DNA from: Chromobacterium paludis
GTDB lineage: Bacteria > Pseudomonadota > Gammaproteobacteria > Burkholderiales > Chromobacteriaceae
Direction: 5' to 3'
DNA: 64,000 bases
NCBI RefSeq assembly: GCF_008275125.1
Contig: NZ_CP043473.1
Coordinates: 2,170,001 to 2,234,000 of the forward strand
Shown: piece after piece, positions 1 through 10,258 of the stretch
How positions within the stretch are numbered: the first letter of the stretch is position 1
Layout: the number at the start of each line of letters is the position of its first letter
Made by a program: the position numbers and the translations under genes
The notes under the pieces: generated by a model
Databases searched by the model: none
Told to the model about the DNA's origin: nothing
Seen by the model: the letters and a program-made list of their open reading frames with translations, nothing else

Positions 1-6
1 TCAGCC

Positions 7-1401
7 TCAGGCCAGCACGCTCGCCAATTGCTGGCAGCAAGAGGCGTAATCATGCGATTCATGCATCGGCTGGGTCAGGAAGCCCACCATGGGCAATTGT
101 CGCCGCAGGGCATCGTCCAGCACTGGATCCGAGCCGGCGACGTAAGCGCCTACGCTGATCAGGTCCCGGTTGCGCCGGTAACGCGAATACAGTTGCTTGA
201 AATGGCGAGCCAGGTCCATCTGCTGCTGCGGCACCACATCCACCATGACGCGGCTGATGGATTGCTCGATGTCGATGGCCGGATAATGCCCGGCCTCGGC
301 CAGGTCTCGCGACAACACGAAGTGGCCGTCCAGGATGGCGCGCGCCGAGTCGGCGATCGGATCCTGCTGATCATCGCCCTCGGACAGCACGGTGTAGAAA
401 CCGGTGATGGAGCCGCCGCCCTCCTCGCCGTTGCCCGCTCGCTCAATCAGCTGCGGCAGCCGGGCGAACACCGACGGCGGATAGCCCTTGGTCACCGGCG
501 GCTCGCCGATGGCCAGAGCGATCTCGCGCTGCGCCATCGCGTAACGGGTGACGGAGTCCATCAACAGCAGCACATCCAGGCCTTGGGCGCGAAAATATTC
601 CGCCAGCGCGGTGGCGTACGCCGCGCCATGCAGCCGCATCAAGGGCGGCATGTCGGCCGGCGCGGCCACCACCACCGAACGCGCGCGCCCCGCTTCGCCC
701 AAGATGTTCTCAATGAAGTCTTTGACTTCGCGTCCCCGCTCGCCTATCAGTCCCACCACCACGACATCGGCCTTGGTGAAACGGGCCATCATGCCCAGCA
801 ATACCGATTTGCCGACGCCGGAACCGGCGAACAGGCCCAGGCGCTGGCCGCGCCCCACCGTCAGCAGGCCGTTGATGGCGCGCACGCCCACATCCAGCAC
901 GTCGTGCACCGGCGTACGGTCCAGGGGATTCATCGGCTGGCTGTAGAGGGGAAACCAGGCTTCGGGGTGGACGGGACCCAGCCCGTCCAGCGGACGCCCC
1001 AGCGAATCGAGCACCCGCCCGAGCAGATTCATGCCCACCGGCACTTGGCGGCCGGCAAAGCCCTCCGCGCGCGCCGCGCCGGCATTTTTGCCATACAACG
1101 GCGGCGCGTGCGACGACAAGGGCAACACCGGCGTGCCGGGCAGCAGGCCGTGCACATTGGTCAGCGGCATCAGGAAGACCTTATCGCCGGAGAAACCCAC
1201 CACCTCGGCTTCCACCGCCTGGCCATCGGCCAGCATCACGCGGCAGGCGCTGCCCACCGGCAGCTTGATCCCCACCGCCTCCATCACCATGCCGGTGACG
1301 CGCACCAGCCGGCCGCAGGGTTGCCACAGTTCGGCGGCCGCGGCAGCGTCGGCGCAGGCGCCCAGCCAGGCGCGCTGGCGTTCAATCAGGCTGCCGCTCA
1401 T
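7..1401 (-). CDS. fliI: Flagellum-specific ATP synthase FliI
   Basis: This is the hexameric ATPase of the flagellar type III export apparatus, which works at the cytoplasmic face of the basal body to energise and unload export substrates. The 464-residue length is normal for FliI. The Walker A loop GSGVGKS lies near residue 193, and a Walker B stretch ending in LLLMDS precedes the catalytic core, with the usual F1-beta-like fold. The start overlaps the end of fliH by about 20 bp, so the two are translationally linked. The next gene (expected fliJ) would lie beyond the left edge of the window. The call is very secure. Confidence 0.97.
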   Translation of the reverse strand: MSGSLIERQRAWLGACADAAAAAELWQPCGRLVRVTGMVMEAVGIKLPVGSACRVMLADGQAVEAEVVGFSGDKVFLMPLTNVHGLLPGTPVLPLSSHAPPLYGKNAGAARAEGFAGRQVPVGMNLLGRVLDSLGRPLDGLGPVHPEAWFPLYSQPMNPLDRTPVHDVLDVGVRAINGLLTVGRGQRLGLFAGSGVGKSVLLGMMARFTKADVVVVGLIGERGREVKDFIENILGEAGRARSVVVAAPADMPPLMRLHGAAYATALAEYFRAQGLDVLLLMDSVTRYAMAQREIALAIGEPPVTKGYPPSVFARLPQLIERAGNGEEGGGSITGFYTVLSEGDDQQDPIADSARAILDGHFVLSRDLAEAGHYPAIDIEQSISRVMVDVVPQQQMDLARHFKQLYSRYRRNRDLISVGAYVAGSDPVLDDALRRQLPMVGFLTQPMHESHDYASCCQQLASVLA

Positions 1402-2248
1402 CTCCCGCCTCCAGTCCCAAGGCTCGATTCATCGCCGCCAGCCGCGTCTCCACGGTCATGTCCAGCCGCACCGATGTGGTATCTATCACGCAGCCGCCGC
1501 GGGAAATGGCGGGATCTTCTATCCACTGCCAAACCGTTTCCGGCGTTTCCAGTTGCAGGAACTCGCGCGCGGCGGCCAAATCCGCCGGATTGACGCGCAG
1601 ACGGGCGCTGCTGAGCGTGGAGGGCAGCTCGGACAAGGCCGCTTGCAGCAGCGGCAACACCGCCTGGGCATCCTGCTGCAATTGCTGCTGCAGGAGCTTC
1701 TGCGCCAACTGCCAAGCCAGCTTCAGCACGTCCCGCGCCAGCTCGCTCTCCAACCTGCCTAGCTCCGCGGAAAACTCGCCGGCAAGCTTTTGCAGGGACT
1801 GCCAGGCCTCATCCAGTCGCGGTTGCAGCTCGGCGCGCGCCTCGGCCGCGCCCTGCTCCCTGCCCGCCTGCATGCCCTGCTCGAAACCCTCGGCCCGACC
1901 TGCCTCCAGGCCAGCCTCATGACCGGCTTGCCAAGCCTCTTGATGAATGGCTTCCAGTTCCGCCGCCGTGGGGTAGCCCAAGCCCGGCCCATCCTCTGCA
2001 ACCGTCTCCGCATCCTGCTCGGCCAGGGCTTCCGCCTCGGCCAGCGGCATGGGAGCGGCGGACTCCGCCTCGGCCGCGGCGATTTTCTCCGCCAGGCTGG
2101 GACCGCCGGGTTTGCGCATCTGCGCCATGGCAACCAGCTGAGCCGGCGACAAGGCCTGGGCGAAGCCGTCTAGCGACGCCGGGCTCCAGCTGCTCCAGCC
2201 TTCCAGCTCCTCGCCCGGAATGATGGGATTACTCGACGAGGCCTTCAT
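1382..2248 (-). CDS. fliH: Flagellar assembly protein FliH
   Basis: FliH is the negative regulator and stator-like partner of the FliI ATPase. About 288 residues are predicted. The N-terminal half is acidic and Ala/Glu-rich. Around residues 108-140 there is a classic run of GxxxG-type repeats (Gly spaced every three to four residues), the hallmark of FliH helices, followed by a conserved C-terminal domain that binds FliI. I place the start at the ATG at 2248 rather than the GTG two codons upstream, because AAGGG sits about six bases before it. The gene overlaps fliG at its 5' end and fliI at its 3' end. Confidence is high. Confidence 0.93.
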   Translation of the reverse strand: MKASSSNPIIPGEELEGWSSWSPASLDGFAQALSPAQLVAMAQMRKPGGPSLAEKIAAAEAESAAPMPLAEAEALAEQDAETVAEDGPGLGYPTAAELEAIHQEAWQAGHEAGLEAGRAEGFEQGMQAGREQGAAEARAELQPRLDEAWQSLQKLAGEFSAELGRLESELARDVLKLAWQLAQKLLQQQLQQDAQAVLPLLQAALSELPSTLSSARLRVNPADLAAAREFLQLETPETVWQWIEDPAISRGGCVIDTTSVRLDMTVETRLAAMNRALGLEAGDERQPD

Positions 2249-3227
2249 CGCCACCCTTGCTGCCTAGCACGATCTGGCCGTCGTCGGCGAGTTTGCGCAC
2301 GATCTTGAGGATTTCCTTCTGCTCGGCCTCCACCTCGGACAGCTTGACCGGGCCTTTGGATTCGAGGTCGTCGCGCAGCATTTCCGCCGCGCGCTGCGAC
2401 ATATTGCGGAAGATTTTTTCTTTCAGATCGTTGCTGGTGCCCTTCAAGGCGATCACCAACGAATCGGACTGCACTTCGCGCAGAATGGTCTGGATGGAGC
2501 GATCGTCGATGTCGAGCAGGTTCTCGAACACGAACATCTTGTCCTGAATGCGCTGCGCCAGCTCTGGGTCGTATTCGCGGATGAAGCCCAGCGCCGAGGT
2601 CTCGACATTGCTGCCCATGAAGTTGAGGATTTCCGCGGTGAGTCCCACGCCGCCGGACGCGCTCTTTTTGATGCGGTCCGAACCGGACAACAGTTGCGTC
2701 AGCACGTCGTTCAATTCGCGCAGCGCCTGCGGCTGCACGCCTTCCAGCGTGGCGGTGCGGATCAGCACCTCGTTGCGCATGCGCTCCGGAAAATAGGCCA
2801 GGATGGAGCTGGACAGGTCCGGTTCCAGATGCACCAGGATGGTGGCGATGATCTGCGGGTGCTCGTGGCGGATCAAGTCGGCCGCTGACGAAGGGTCCAT
2901 CCACTTCAAGCTCTCGATGCCGCTGTGGTCGTTGCCCTGCATGATCTTGTCCAGCAGGTTGGCCGCCTTGTCCGGACCCAGCGCCTCCACCAGCACATTG
3001 CGCAGGTACTCGTCGGAAGCGCCAATGCTGGCGCGCGCCTGGCATTCCTGGCGGAACTGGTCCACCACCTGGTCTATCTGCTCGTAGCTGAGGTTGTTGA
3101 TCGCCGCCATCGCCAGCGAGATCTTCTGCACCTCTTTCGGCCCCAGATACTTGAACACCTCGACCGCTTCGGCCTGCCCCAGACTGAACAGCAGGATGGC
3201 GCTCTTGCGTATGCCGTTATCACTCAT
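2229..3227 (-). CDS. fliG: Flagellar motor switch protein FliG
   Basis: FliG forms the top of the C-ring, joins it to the MS ring (FliF) and contacts the stator. The 332-residue product has the three armadillo-like domains expected. The EHPQ motif that links the middle domain to FliM is visible (HEHPQIIATIL, near residue 125), and the C-terminal charged-ridge domain is intact. The ATG at 3227 overlaps the fliF stop by 8 bp, typical of tightly coupled fliF-fliG genes that must be made in equal amounts. Confidence 0.97.
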   Translation of the reverse strand: MSDNGIRKSAILLFSLGQAEAVEVFKYLGPKEVQKISLAMAAINNLSYEQIDQVVDQFRQECQARASIGASDEYLRNVLVEALGPDKAANLLDKIMQGNDHSGIESLKWMDPSSAADLIRHEHPQIIATILVHLEPDLSSSILAYFPERMRNEVLIRTATLEGVQPQALRELNDVLTQLLSGSDRIKKSASGGVGLTAEILNFMGSNVETSALGFIREYDPELAQRIQDKMFVFENLLDIDDRSIQTILREVQSDSLVIALKGTSNDLKEKIFRNMSQRAAEMLRDDLESKGPVKLSEVEAEQKEILKIVRKLADDGQIVLGSKGGDEGLVE

Positions 3228-4953
3228 CGGAGCTGATCCATTCCTTAATGATCTGGGCCGCCATGCGCGGATCGGACTTCACGATCTCGCGCACCGCTTC
3301 CAGATTGCTAGCATATTGGCGACGCTGCGCTTCGCGCGGATCTTCGTGCCCAGACCTGCCCGCCGCGGCCGCCATCGCCTCGCCCTCTTCGCCATCCTCG
3401 CCCGCCACGCTCAGCAGGCGGCCGCCCTTGACGGCCAGTCCGCCCTCGGGCTCGCCCGGCGGCGGCGCCGGCCGCACCAGATCGCGCATGATGGGTCTCA
3501 CCACGCCGAACAAGAGGTACAGCACGGCTATCGTCAGCAAGCCGTACTTGATCAGGCTGGTACCGTTGTCGGTGACGTAATCGACCACGCGTTCCTGAAC
3601 GGTGACCGGCTGGGCATTGTCGGCAAAGGCGGCATTGACCACGTTCAGCGTATCGCCGCGCGAGGCGTTGTAGCCCATGGCCTCCTTGACCAGATTATTG
3701 ATCTGCTGCACTTCTTGCGCCGTCAAGGGCGTGGGCTTCATTTCGCCGTTTTTGTCCGGCATGCGGCGATAATTGACCACCACCGCCGCCGACAGCCGCT
3801 TGACCACCCCAGTCGGCACCTTGGTGTGCTGTATGGTCTTGTCCACCTCGTAATTGGTGGTGATGTCGCGCTGCAACGCGCCGCTGGCGCCCAGCGTCTG
3901 CCCGGACAAGGTGGCGGTACCCGGCGCCGCGCCCGGCGGCAGCGTGATCGGCGCCGAAGCGGCCGACGGCGGCTGATTGGACAACGCGCCCGGCACGCCG
4001 GTGGGGTTGGCCGAGCCATTGACCAGCTTCTCGCTGATCTGCTGGCTGCGAGTGGCGGATGGATTGGGGCTGGAATTGGGGCGATAGGTTTCCGAAGTCT
4101 GCTCGATTTCGGAAAAGTCGACATTGGCGGTGACTTGCGCGCGCGCGTTGCCCTTGCCGAAAATGGGCTCCAGGATGTCTTCGATGCGCTTGACGTAGCC
4201 ATCCTCCACCTGGCGCACGAAGCCCAGTTGGCGCTGATCCAGGCCGGAGTTGTCATCCGGTCCCGACTGCTTGGACAGCAGATTGCCATCCTGATCCACG
4301 ATGGTGACGTTCTTGATGGGCAGATTCGGCACCGAGCTGGACACCAGGTGCAGAATCCCCGCCACCTGGCCGCCGTCCAGGATGCGCCCCGGATACAACT
4401 GCAGCATCACCGAGGCCGTGGGCGCCTGCTGCTCGCGCACGAACACGCTCTGCTTGGGGGAGGCGATGTGCACGCGCGCGCTCTGCACCGAAGAAATGGC
4501 TTCTATGGTGCGCGCCAGTTCGCCTTCGATGGAACGCTGGTAATTCACCTGCTCGGCGAATTGGCTGATGCCGAACTTCTGGTTATCCATCAGCTCGAAG
4601 CCGACGCCGCTCGCCTTGGGCAAGCCTTGCGCGGCCAATCTCAGCCGGGCGTCATAGACCTTGTCGGCCGGCACCGAAATCACGCCGCCCTCTCCCAGCT
4701 GATAGGGAATATTCATCTGCTGCAGCGCAGCAGTGACCTGGCCGCCATCGCGGTCGGCCAGATTGGAAAACAGGATTTTATAGGAAGGCGTGCGATTGAG
4801 AACCACCGCGCCGACCACAACCGCAAAGATGGCCGCCAGCGCAGTTAAAAACAGGATTTTTTTGTTGTTCGGCAACGCCTTGAAACGCTCTCCCGCCTCG
4901 TTCAAGCGTGCGCGCCAAACCGGAACTGCGTTTTCTTCTGCCAGATCAGCCAT
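3220..4953 (-). CDS. fliF: Flagellar MS-ring protein FliF
   Basis: FliF builds the membrane MS ring on which the flagellum is assembled. The 577-residue product has a first membrane helix at about residues 32-53, a large periplasmic ring-building region, and a second helix near residues 462-485 followed by a cytoplasmic tail that binds FliG. The Ala/Pro/Gly-rich stretch around residues 320-360 matches the variable loop of the family. The gene follows fliE after a 53-bp gap and overlaps fliG. Confidence 0.96.
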   Translation of the reverse strand: MADLAEENAVPVWRARLNEAGERFKALPNNKKILFLTALAAIFAVVVGAVVLNRTPSYKILFSNLADRDGGQVTAALQQMNIPYQLGEGGVISVPADKVYDARLRLAAQGLPKASGVGFELMDNQKFGISQFAEQVNYQRSIEGELARTIEAISSVQSARVHIASPKQSVFVREQQAPTASVMLQLYPGRILDGGQVAGILHLVSSSVPNLPIKNVTIVDQDGNLLSKQSGPDDNSGLDQRQLGFVRQVEDGYVKRIEDILEPIFGKGNARAQVTANVDFSEIEQTSETYRPNSSPNPSATRSQQISEKLVNGSANPTGVPGALSNQPPSAASAPITLPPGAAPGTATLSGQTLGASGALQRDITTNYEVDKTIQHTKVPTGVVKRLSAAVVVNYRRMPDKNGEMKPTPLTAQEVQQINNLVKEAMGYNASRGDTLNVVNAAFADNAQPVTVQERVVDYVTDNGTSLIKYGLLTIAVLYLLFGVVRPIMRDLVRPAPPPGEPEGGLAVKGGRLLSVAGEDGEEGEAMAAAAGRSGHEDPREAQRRQYASNLEAVREIVKSDPRMAAQIIKEWISSDE

Positions 4954-5006
4954 ACGGTGGTATTTGGTTTAGGTCCACCGCCGCCCAATCTGTGGATCCG
5001 ACAGCG

Positions 5007-5330
5007 CTAGACTTGGGTATTCATGATTTCCTGATAGGCGCTGACCAGCTTGTTGCGCGCCTGAACCATGGTCTGGAACGACAGGCTGGCTTTCTGCAGC
5101 GAGATCATGACGTCCTGCAGATTGACATCCTTGTTGTCGCCCAGCTGAAACTGCTTTTGCATTTCCTCCGAAGTCTGCTGCGCCGAGTTGACCTGCTCAA
5201 TCGTCGATTTGAGCACATCGGAAAAATCGACTTGCGACGTCTGCTGCGCGGCAGGCGACTGCTTGCCGGCAGCCAGCGCGGCGGCACTTCTCAGTTCGCC
5301 CAGCAACTGGTCGATATTATTGACTGACAT
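5007..5330 (-). CDS. fliE: Flagellar hook-basal body protein FliE
   Basis: FliE is the small adapter between the MS ring and the rod. The 107 residues match the family length, and the C-terminal half carries the conserved segment ending in an AYQEIMN-type motif. It lies one base after the regulator gene upstream (5333-6709) and just before fliF, the order found in many flagellar operons. The start is the ATG at 5330. Confidence 0.94.
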   Translation of the reverse strand: MSVNNIDQLLGELRSAAALAAGKQSPAAQQTSQVDFSDVLKSTIEQVNSAQQTSEEMQKQFQLGDNKDVNLQDVMISLQKASLSFQTMVQARNKLVSAYQEIMNTQV

Positions 5331-5332
5331 GG

Positions 5333-6709
<1,377 letters not shown>

Positions 6710-6727
6710 GGAATCCAATGCTTTTAC

Positions 6728-7423
6728 TTATAGGGTTGCCTGGCGCTGGTGAGCCAGCACGGTCAGTCTTTGGGCGATGCTGGCCAGCGGCAGCACCTCA
6801 TGGGCGGCGCCGATGGCGATCGCTTCCTTGGGCATGCCGAACACCACGCAGCTGGCCTCATCCTGGGCGATGTTCCAGGCCCCGGCCTGCTTCAGCTCCA
6901 GCATACCGTTGGCGCCGTCTCTTCCCATGCCGGTCAGGATGATGCCTATGGCGTTCTTGCCCGCCAGATTGGCGGCGGAGCGGAACAACACATCGACCGA
7001 GGGCCGATGACGATTGACTGCGGGGCCATTGTTCAAGCAGGTGCTATAGCCTATGGTCTGCGCGCTCTTGATCAGCAGATGGGAGTGGCCCGGCGCGATA
7101 TAAACCGTGCCCGTCTGCAGCCGTTCGCTATCCTCGGCCTCTTTCACGCGCAAGCGGCACAAGGAGTCCAGCCGCTGGGCAAATGACTGGGTGAACATCT
7201 CAGGCATGTGCTGCGCCACCAGTATCGGCGGCATATTGGCCGGCAAGGCGGTCAGCAGGGTGCGCAACGCCTCGGTGCCGCCAGTGGAGGAGCCGATGAC
7301 GATGACCATCTGGCTTGCCAGCGGCGTCTTGCCCGGCTGGCGCGGCAGGATCACGTCCGCGCTGTGGCTGGGAACGATTTCCAGCGGCGTCTTGTTCGCT
7401 CGTTCGCGCGAAGTCAGGGCCAT
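6728..7423 (-). CDS. Stand-alone CheB-type protein-glutamate methylesterase domain
   Basis: The 231-residue product is essentially only the catalytic domain of CheB. The Ser-His-Asp triad is visible in [19 protein letters not shown] and GMGRDGANG. The usual N-terminal receiver domain is missing; only about 40 basic residues precede the catalytic core. The ATG at 7423 is preferred to the GTG at 7447 because AAGGA lies at good spacing before it. It sits at the head of the flagellar operon, 18 bp before the sigma-54 regulator. It may deamidate or demethylate chemoreceptors without phosphorylation control, or act in flagellar regulation; the substrate is unknown. Confidence 0.85.
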   Translation of the reverse strand: MALTSRERANKTPLEIVPSHSADVILPRQPGKTPLASQMVIVIGSSTGGTEALRTLLTALPANMPPILVAQHMPEMFTQSFAQRLDSLCRLRVKEAEDSERLQTGTVYIAPGHSHLLIKSAQTIGYSTCLNNGPAVNRHRPSVDVLFRSAANLAGKNAIGIILTGMGRDGANGMLELKQAGAWNIAQDEASCVVFGMPKEAIAIGAAHEVLPLASIAQRLTVLAHQRQATL

Positions 7424-7534
7424 GTTTTTCCTTGCTGCATGGTCCACCCGCGTCCGGCATGCGGCACGCGGGCTTGGGGTGTCGATTCCGTCAGCTTAGC
7501 AGCAGTTGCCTGCCGCAGTCAGCTTGCCTTCCTG

Positions 7535-8020
7535 TCAGCCTCGCGTCTTGGCCAAGCGGCCCAGCCAACCGTCGCAGGCCGCCTCCAGCAAGTCCAGCAC
7601 GTCCTCGAAGCCGCGGCTGCCGCCGTAATACGGGTCCGGCACCTCGCGCCCCTCGCCCAACGGCTCCAGCATCAGGTGCAGTCTGTCCTCCCAATGCAGG
7701 GGGCAGCGGAGGCGCAGATCCGCCAGATTGCGGCTATCCGCCGCCAGGATCAGATCGAAGGCCTCGAAGTCGCTATCGACTACCTGCCGGGCGCGCTGAG
7801 CGGACAGATCATAGCCGCGCCTCGCCGCCGCCTGCGCGCTGCGCGCGTCTGGCGCCTCGCCAACGTGGTAGCCGTGAGTGCCGGCGGAGTCCACCGCGAC
7901 GCATGCCTGCCAGCCTGCTTGCTCGAGCTTGGCCCGCATCACCCCCTCCGCGGTTGGGGAGCGGCAGATATTGCCGTGGCAGACGAATAAAATGGAGAAG
8001 ATTTTTTGCTGGTTTTGCAT
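7535..8020 (-). CDS. Low-molecular-weight protein-tyrosine phosphatase
   Basis: The 161-residue protein begins with the phosphatase P-loop CHGNICRS (C-x5-R) close to its N-terminus and has the late catalytic Asp in a VPDPYYGG motif, both diagnostic of LMW-PTP. Members of this family dephosphorylate tyrosine kinases of polysaccharide export (Wzb/Wzc) or small molecules such as arginine phosphate. No exopolysaccharide genes lie nearby, so the substrate cannot be inferred. It stands alone on the minus strand. Confidence 0.93.
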   Translation of the reverse strand: MQNQQKIFSILFVCHGNICRSPTAEGVMRAKLEQAGWQACVAVDSAGTHGYHVGEAPDARSAQAAARRGYDLSAQRARQVVDSDFEAFDLILAADSRNLADLRLRCPLHWEDRLHLMLEPLGEGREVPDPYYGGSRGFEDVLDLLEAACDGWLGRLAKTRG

Positions 8021-8220
8021 GCGCTAGACAAGCCTTATGTTTTCAATAGCAAGCTTATTTTGCTTGCATCCGCTGCTGGGGCAGGATATTACGTCAAAAA
8101 ATCCGATGCAGCCGCGTTGATTCGCCAAATATTCTGGAATGAATGGGCCGCTCAAGCACGCAAACGCTGCCGCCATCCTGACATGCCCAGGCGGACTCGA
8201 TGCCGCGCCAGTCGCCACGC
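8021..8220. other. Intergenic region upstream of the phosphatase gene
   Basis: This 200-bp stretch carries no convincing gene. It is locally AT-rich close to the phosphatase start and contains an inverted repeat, GCAAGC-N7-GCTTGC, at 8049-8067, which could be an operator or part of the promoter of the minus-strand phosphatase gene. No function can be assigned. Confidence 0.3.
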
Positions 8221-9144
8221 CTAAGCAGGCCCGCACACCGCCCGCGCCAGCCGCTGCAGGTCCTCGCGCATGTCCAACACCAAGCGCCACAGGCTTTCCG
8301 CCGCGGGAGACAAAGTGCGGTTGCGGCGGCGGATCAGTACGATGCGGCGGCTGGCGCGCGGCCGCAGCGGCAAGGCGCGCAAACCGCTGCCTTCCGGAAA
8401 TGGCAGGGCCAGGCCGGGGGAGACGCTGACGCCGATGCCGGCCGCCACCATGCGGAACACGGAGTGGGAATGGCCCAGTTGCTGCGCCACCGGGCAATTC
8501 AGACCATGCCGGCGCAACAGCTCGTCTATCAGCGGCCGGCTGCCGGAACTGCCATCCAACAGGGTGAGCGCCTCGCCGTCCAGCTGCCCCCATTCGACTT
8601 CATCTTGCGCGGCCAGCCGGTGATCGGCGCGGCACACCAGCCAGAAATCGTCGCCGAGCACGGTTTCCTGCTCCAGATCGTCGCAATCGGCAGACTCCAC
8701 CACCAGGCCGAAGTCCGCCGCGCCGCCGCGCACCGCCTCCACATTGAGCCGCTGCACCTGGTCTTGCAGATGCAGGCTTAGCTGGGGAAAGCGCTCGCGG
8801 CTGGCGGCGATGATGGCCGGCATCAGGCTGGCGGACAGCGTGGGGCTGCTGGCCACATGCACCGCGCCCATGGCCTGCCCGCCCTCCTTGCGCGCCGTCT
8901 CCAGCACCTCGTCCAGCGCGTCCAGGGCGCGCGCCAGCTTGGGCAGTAGCCGCGCGCCCAGCTCGGTCAGCGCCACCTCGCGCGTAGTGCGGTCCAGCAG
9001 CCGCAGTCCCAAGGCCTCCTCCAGCTCCCTCACCGCGCGGCTGACGGCGGGCTGGGTCAGACCCAGTTCGTCCCCGGCGCGGCTGAAGCCGCCCTGCTCG
9101 GCGACGCGCCGGAACACGCGCAGCTGGCGCAAACTCACGTTCAT
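8221..9144 (-). CDS. LysR-family transcriptional regulator
   Basis: The 307-residue protein has the N-terminal LysR winged helix (FSRAGDELGLTQPAVSRAV at about residues 19-37) and a type 2 periplasmic-binding-protein effector domain. It is transcribed away from the BASS-type transporter at 9243, the classic arrangement in which a LysR protein controls its neighbour. The effector is unknown. The start codon abuts an ATCAAT-N9-ATTGAT repeat that may be its own operator. Confidence 0.93.
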   Translation of the reverse strand: MNVSLRQLRVFRRVAEQGGFSRAGDELGLTQPAVSRAVRELEEALGLRLLDRTTREVALTELGARLLPKLARALDALDEVLETARKEGGQAMGAVHVASSPTLSASLMPAIIAASRERFPQLSLHLQDQVQRLNVEAVRGGAADFGLVVESADCDDLEQETVLGDDFWLVCRADHRLAAQDEVEWGQLDGEALTLLDGSSGSRPLIDELLRRHGLNCPVAQQLGHSHSVFRMVAAGIGVSVSPGLALPFPEGSGLRALPLRPRASRRIVLIRRRNRTLSPAAESLWRLVLDMREDLQRLARAVCGPA

Positions 9145-9165
9145 ATCAATAACTCATAAATTGAT
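9145..9165. promoter_or_regulatory. Candidate LysR operator between divergent genes
   Basis: A perfect 6-bp inverted repeat, ATCAAT-N9-ATTGAT, lies in the AT-rich gap between the LysR gene and the transporter gene. It fits the T-N11-A style of LysR sites and touches the LysR start codon, which would favour autorepression. This is inference from symmetry and position only. Confidence 0.35.
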
Positions 9166-9242
9166 CATATAAATGAATTTGTATTCTGAATTGCGCCGCG
9201 TTTCAATAGCGATATCACGCATAGTCCTTGATGGATGTCGCC

Positions 9243-10238
9243 ATGCCGAAGCTGCTGGATTCCTTTACTCTCGCGCTGATCTGCACTGTCTCCCTGGCCA
9301 GCCTGCTGCCCTGCTCGGGCGAGGCCGCGCAAATTTTCAACATCGTCACCAATCTGGCGATCGGCCTGCTGTTCTTCCTGCATGGCGCCAAGCTGTCACG
9401 CGAGGCAGTGATCGCCGGCATGGGCCACTGGCGGCTGCACCTGACCGTGCTGGCCTGCACCTTCGCGCTGTTTCCCGTCCTTGGCCTGCTGCTGAAACCG
9501 GCGCTAAGCCCCCTGGTGACGCCTGAGCTGTATCTGGGCGTGCTGTATCTGTGCATGCTGCCGTCCACCGTGCAGTCATCCATCGCCTTCACCTCGATGG
9601 CGCAGGGCAATGTGCCGGCCGCCATCTGCAGCGCCACCGCTTCCAATCTGCTGGGGATTTTCATCACGCCGCTGCTGACGGGCTGGCTGGTGATCCGCCA
9701 CAACGGCGCGGCCCAGGGCATGGGATCGGCGCTGGACATCGTCTACCAGCTGCTGCTGCCCTTCATCGCCGGGCAGATCGCGCGGCGCGGGATAGGACAT
9801 TGGGTGGACAAGCGAAAGGCGTTGCTGAAATACGTGGACCAGGGTTCCATTTTGATGGTGGTGTACACCGCCTTCAGCGCGGCGGTGATCAGCGGGCTGT
9901 GGCGGCAGACGCCGCCGGCCGCGCTGGCCGGGCTGCTGCTGGTCAACGCCGTCCTGCTGGGCCTGTTGCTGGGGCTGACCACCCTGGCGGGACGCAAGCT
10001 GGGCTTCAGCCGAAAGGATAGAATCACCATTTTGTTCTGCGGCTCCAAGAAGAGCCTGGCCAGCGGCGTGCCCATGGCCAAGGTGCTGTTCGCCGGTCAC
10101 GCCATCGGCGCCATCGTGCTGCCGCTGATGCTGTTCCATCAAATCCAGCTGATGGTGTGCGCGGTGCTGGCGCAGCGTTTTCGCCAGCAGGCGCAGCGCG
10201 CCGGGCAAGAAAAATCCCCGCTGGCTGCGCGGGGATAG
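9243..10238 (+). CDS. Bile acid:sodium symporter (BASS) family transporter, YfeH-like
   Basis: The roughly 331-residue product is a polytopic membrane protein with about ten hydrophobic segments. Early features (LLFFLHGAKLSREA, then GHWRLHL) match the YfeH/SBF-like branch of the BASS superfamily, which moves organic anions with sodium. The start is uncertain: an ATG at 9243 fits the YfeH N-terminus best, with an ATG at 9231 as an alternative. It is divergent from the LysR regulator, its probable controller. The substrate is unknown. The last 25 bases of the gene also form the terminator of uvrB on the other strand. Confidence 0.85.
   Translation: MPKLLDSFTLALICTVSLASLLPCSGEAAQIFNIVTNLAIGLLFFLHGAKLSREAVIAGMGHWRLHLTVLACTFALFPVLGLLLKPALSPLVTPELYLGVLYLCMLPSTVQSSIAFTSMAQGNVPAAICSATASNLLGIFITPLLTGWLVIRHNGAAQGMGSALDIVYQLLLPFIAGQIARRGIGHWVDKRKALLKYVDQGSILMVVYTAFSAAVISGLWRQTPPAALAGLLLVNAVLLGLLLGLTTLAGRKLGFSRKDRITILFCGSKKSLASGVPMAKVLFAGHAIGAIVLPLMLFHQIQLMVCAVLAQRFRQQAQRAGQEKSPLAARG
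10209..10236 (-). terminator. uvrB terminator inside the end of the transporter gene
   Basis: Read on the minus strand, ATCCCCGC and GCGGGGAT form an 8-bp stem with a 7-base loop, followed by TTTTTC. It lies about 20 bp downstream of the uvrB stop and wholly inside the last codons of the convergent transporter gene. Confidence 0.7.
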
Positions 10239-10258
10239 CGAGTGAGGCGGGGCCGGCT

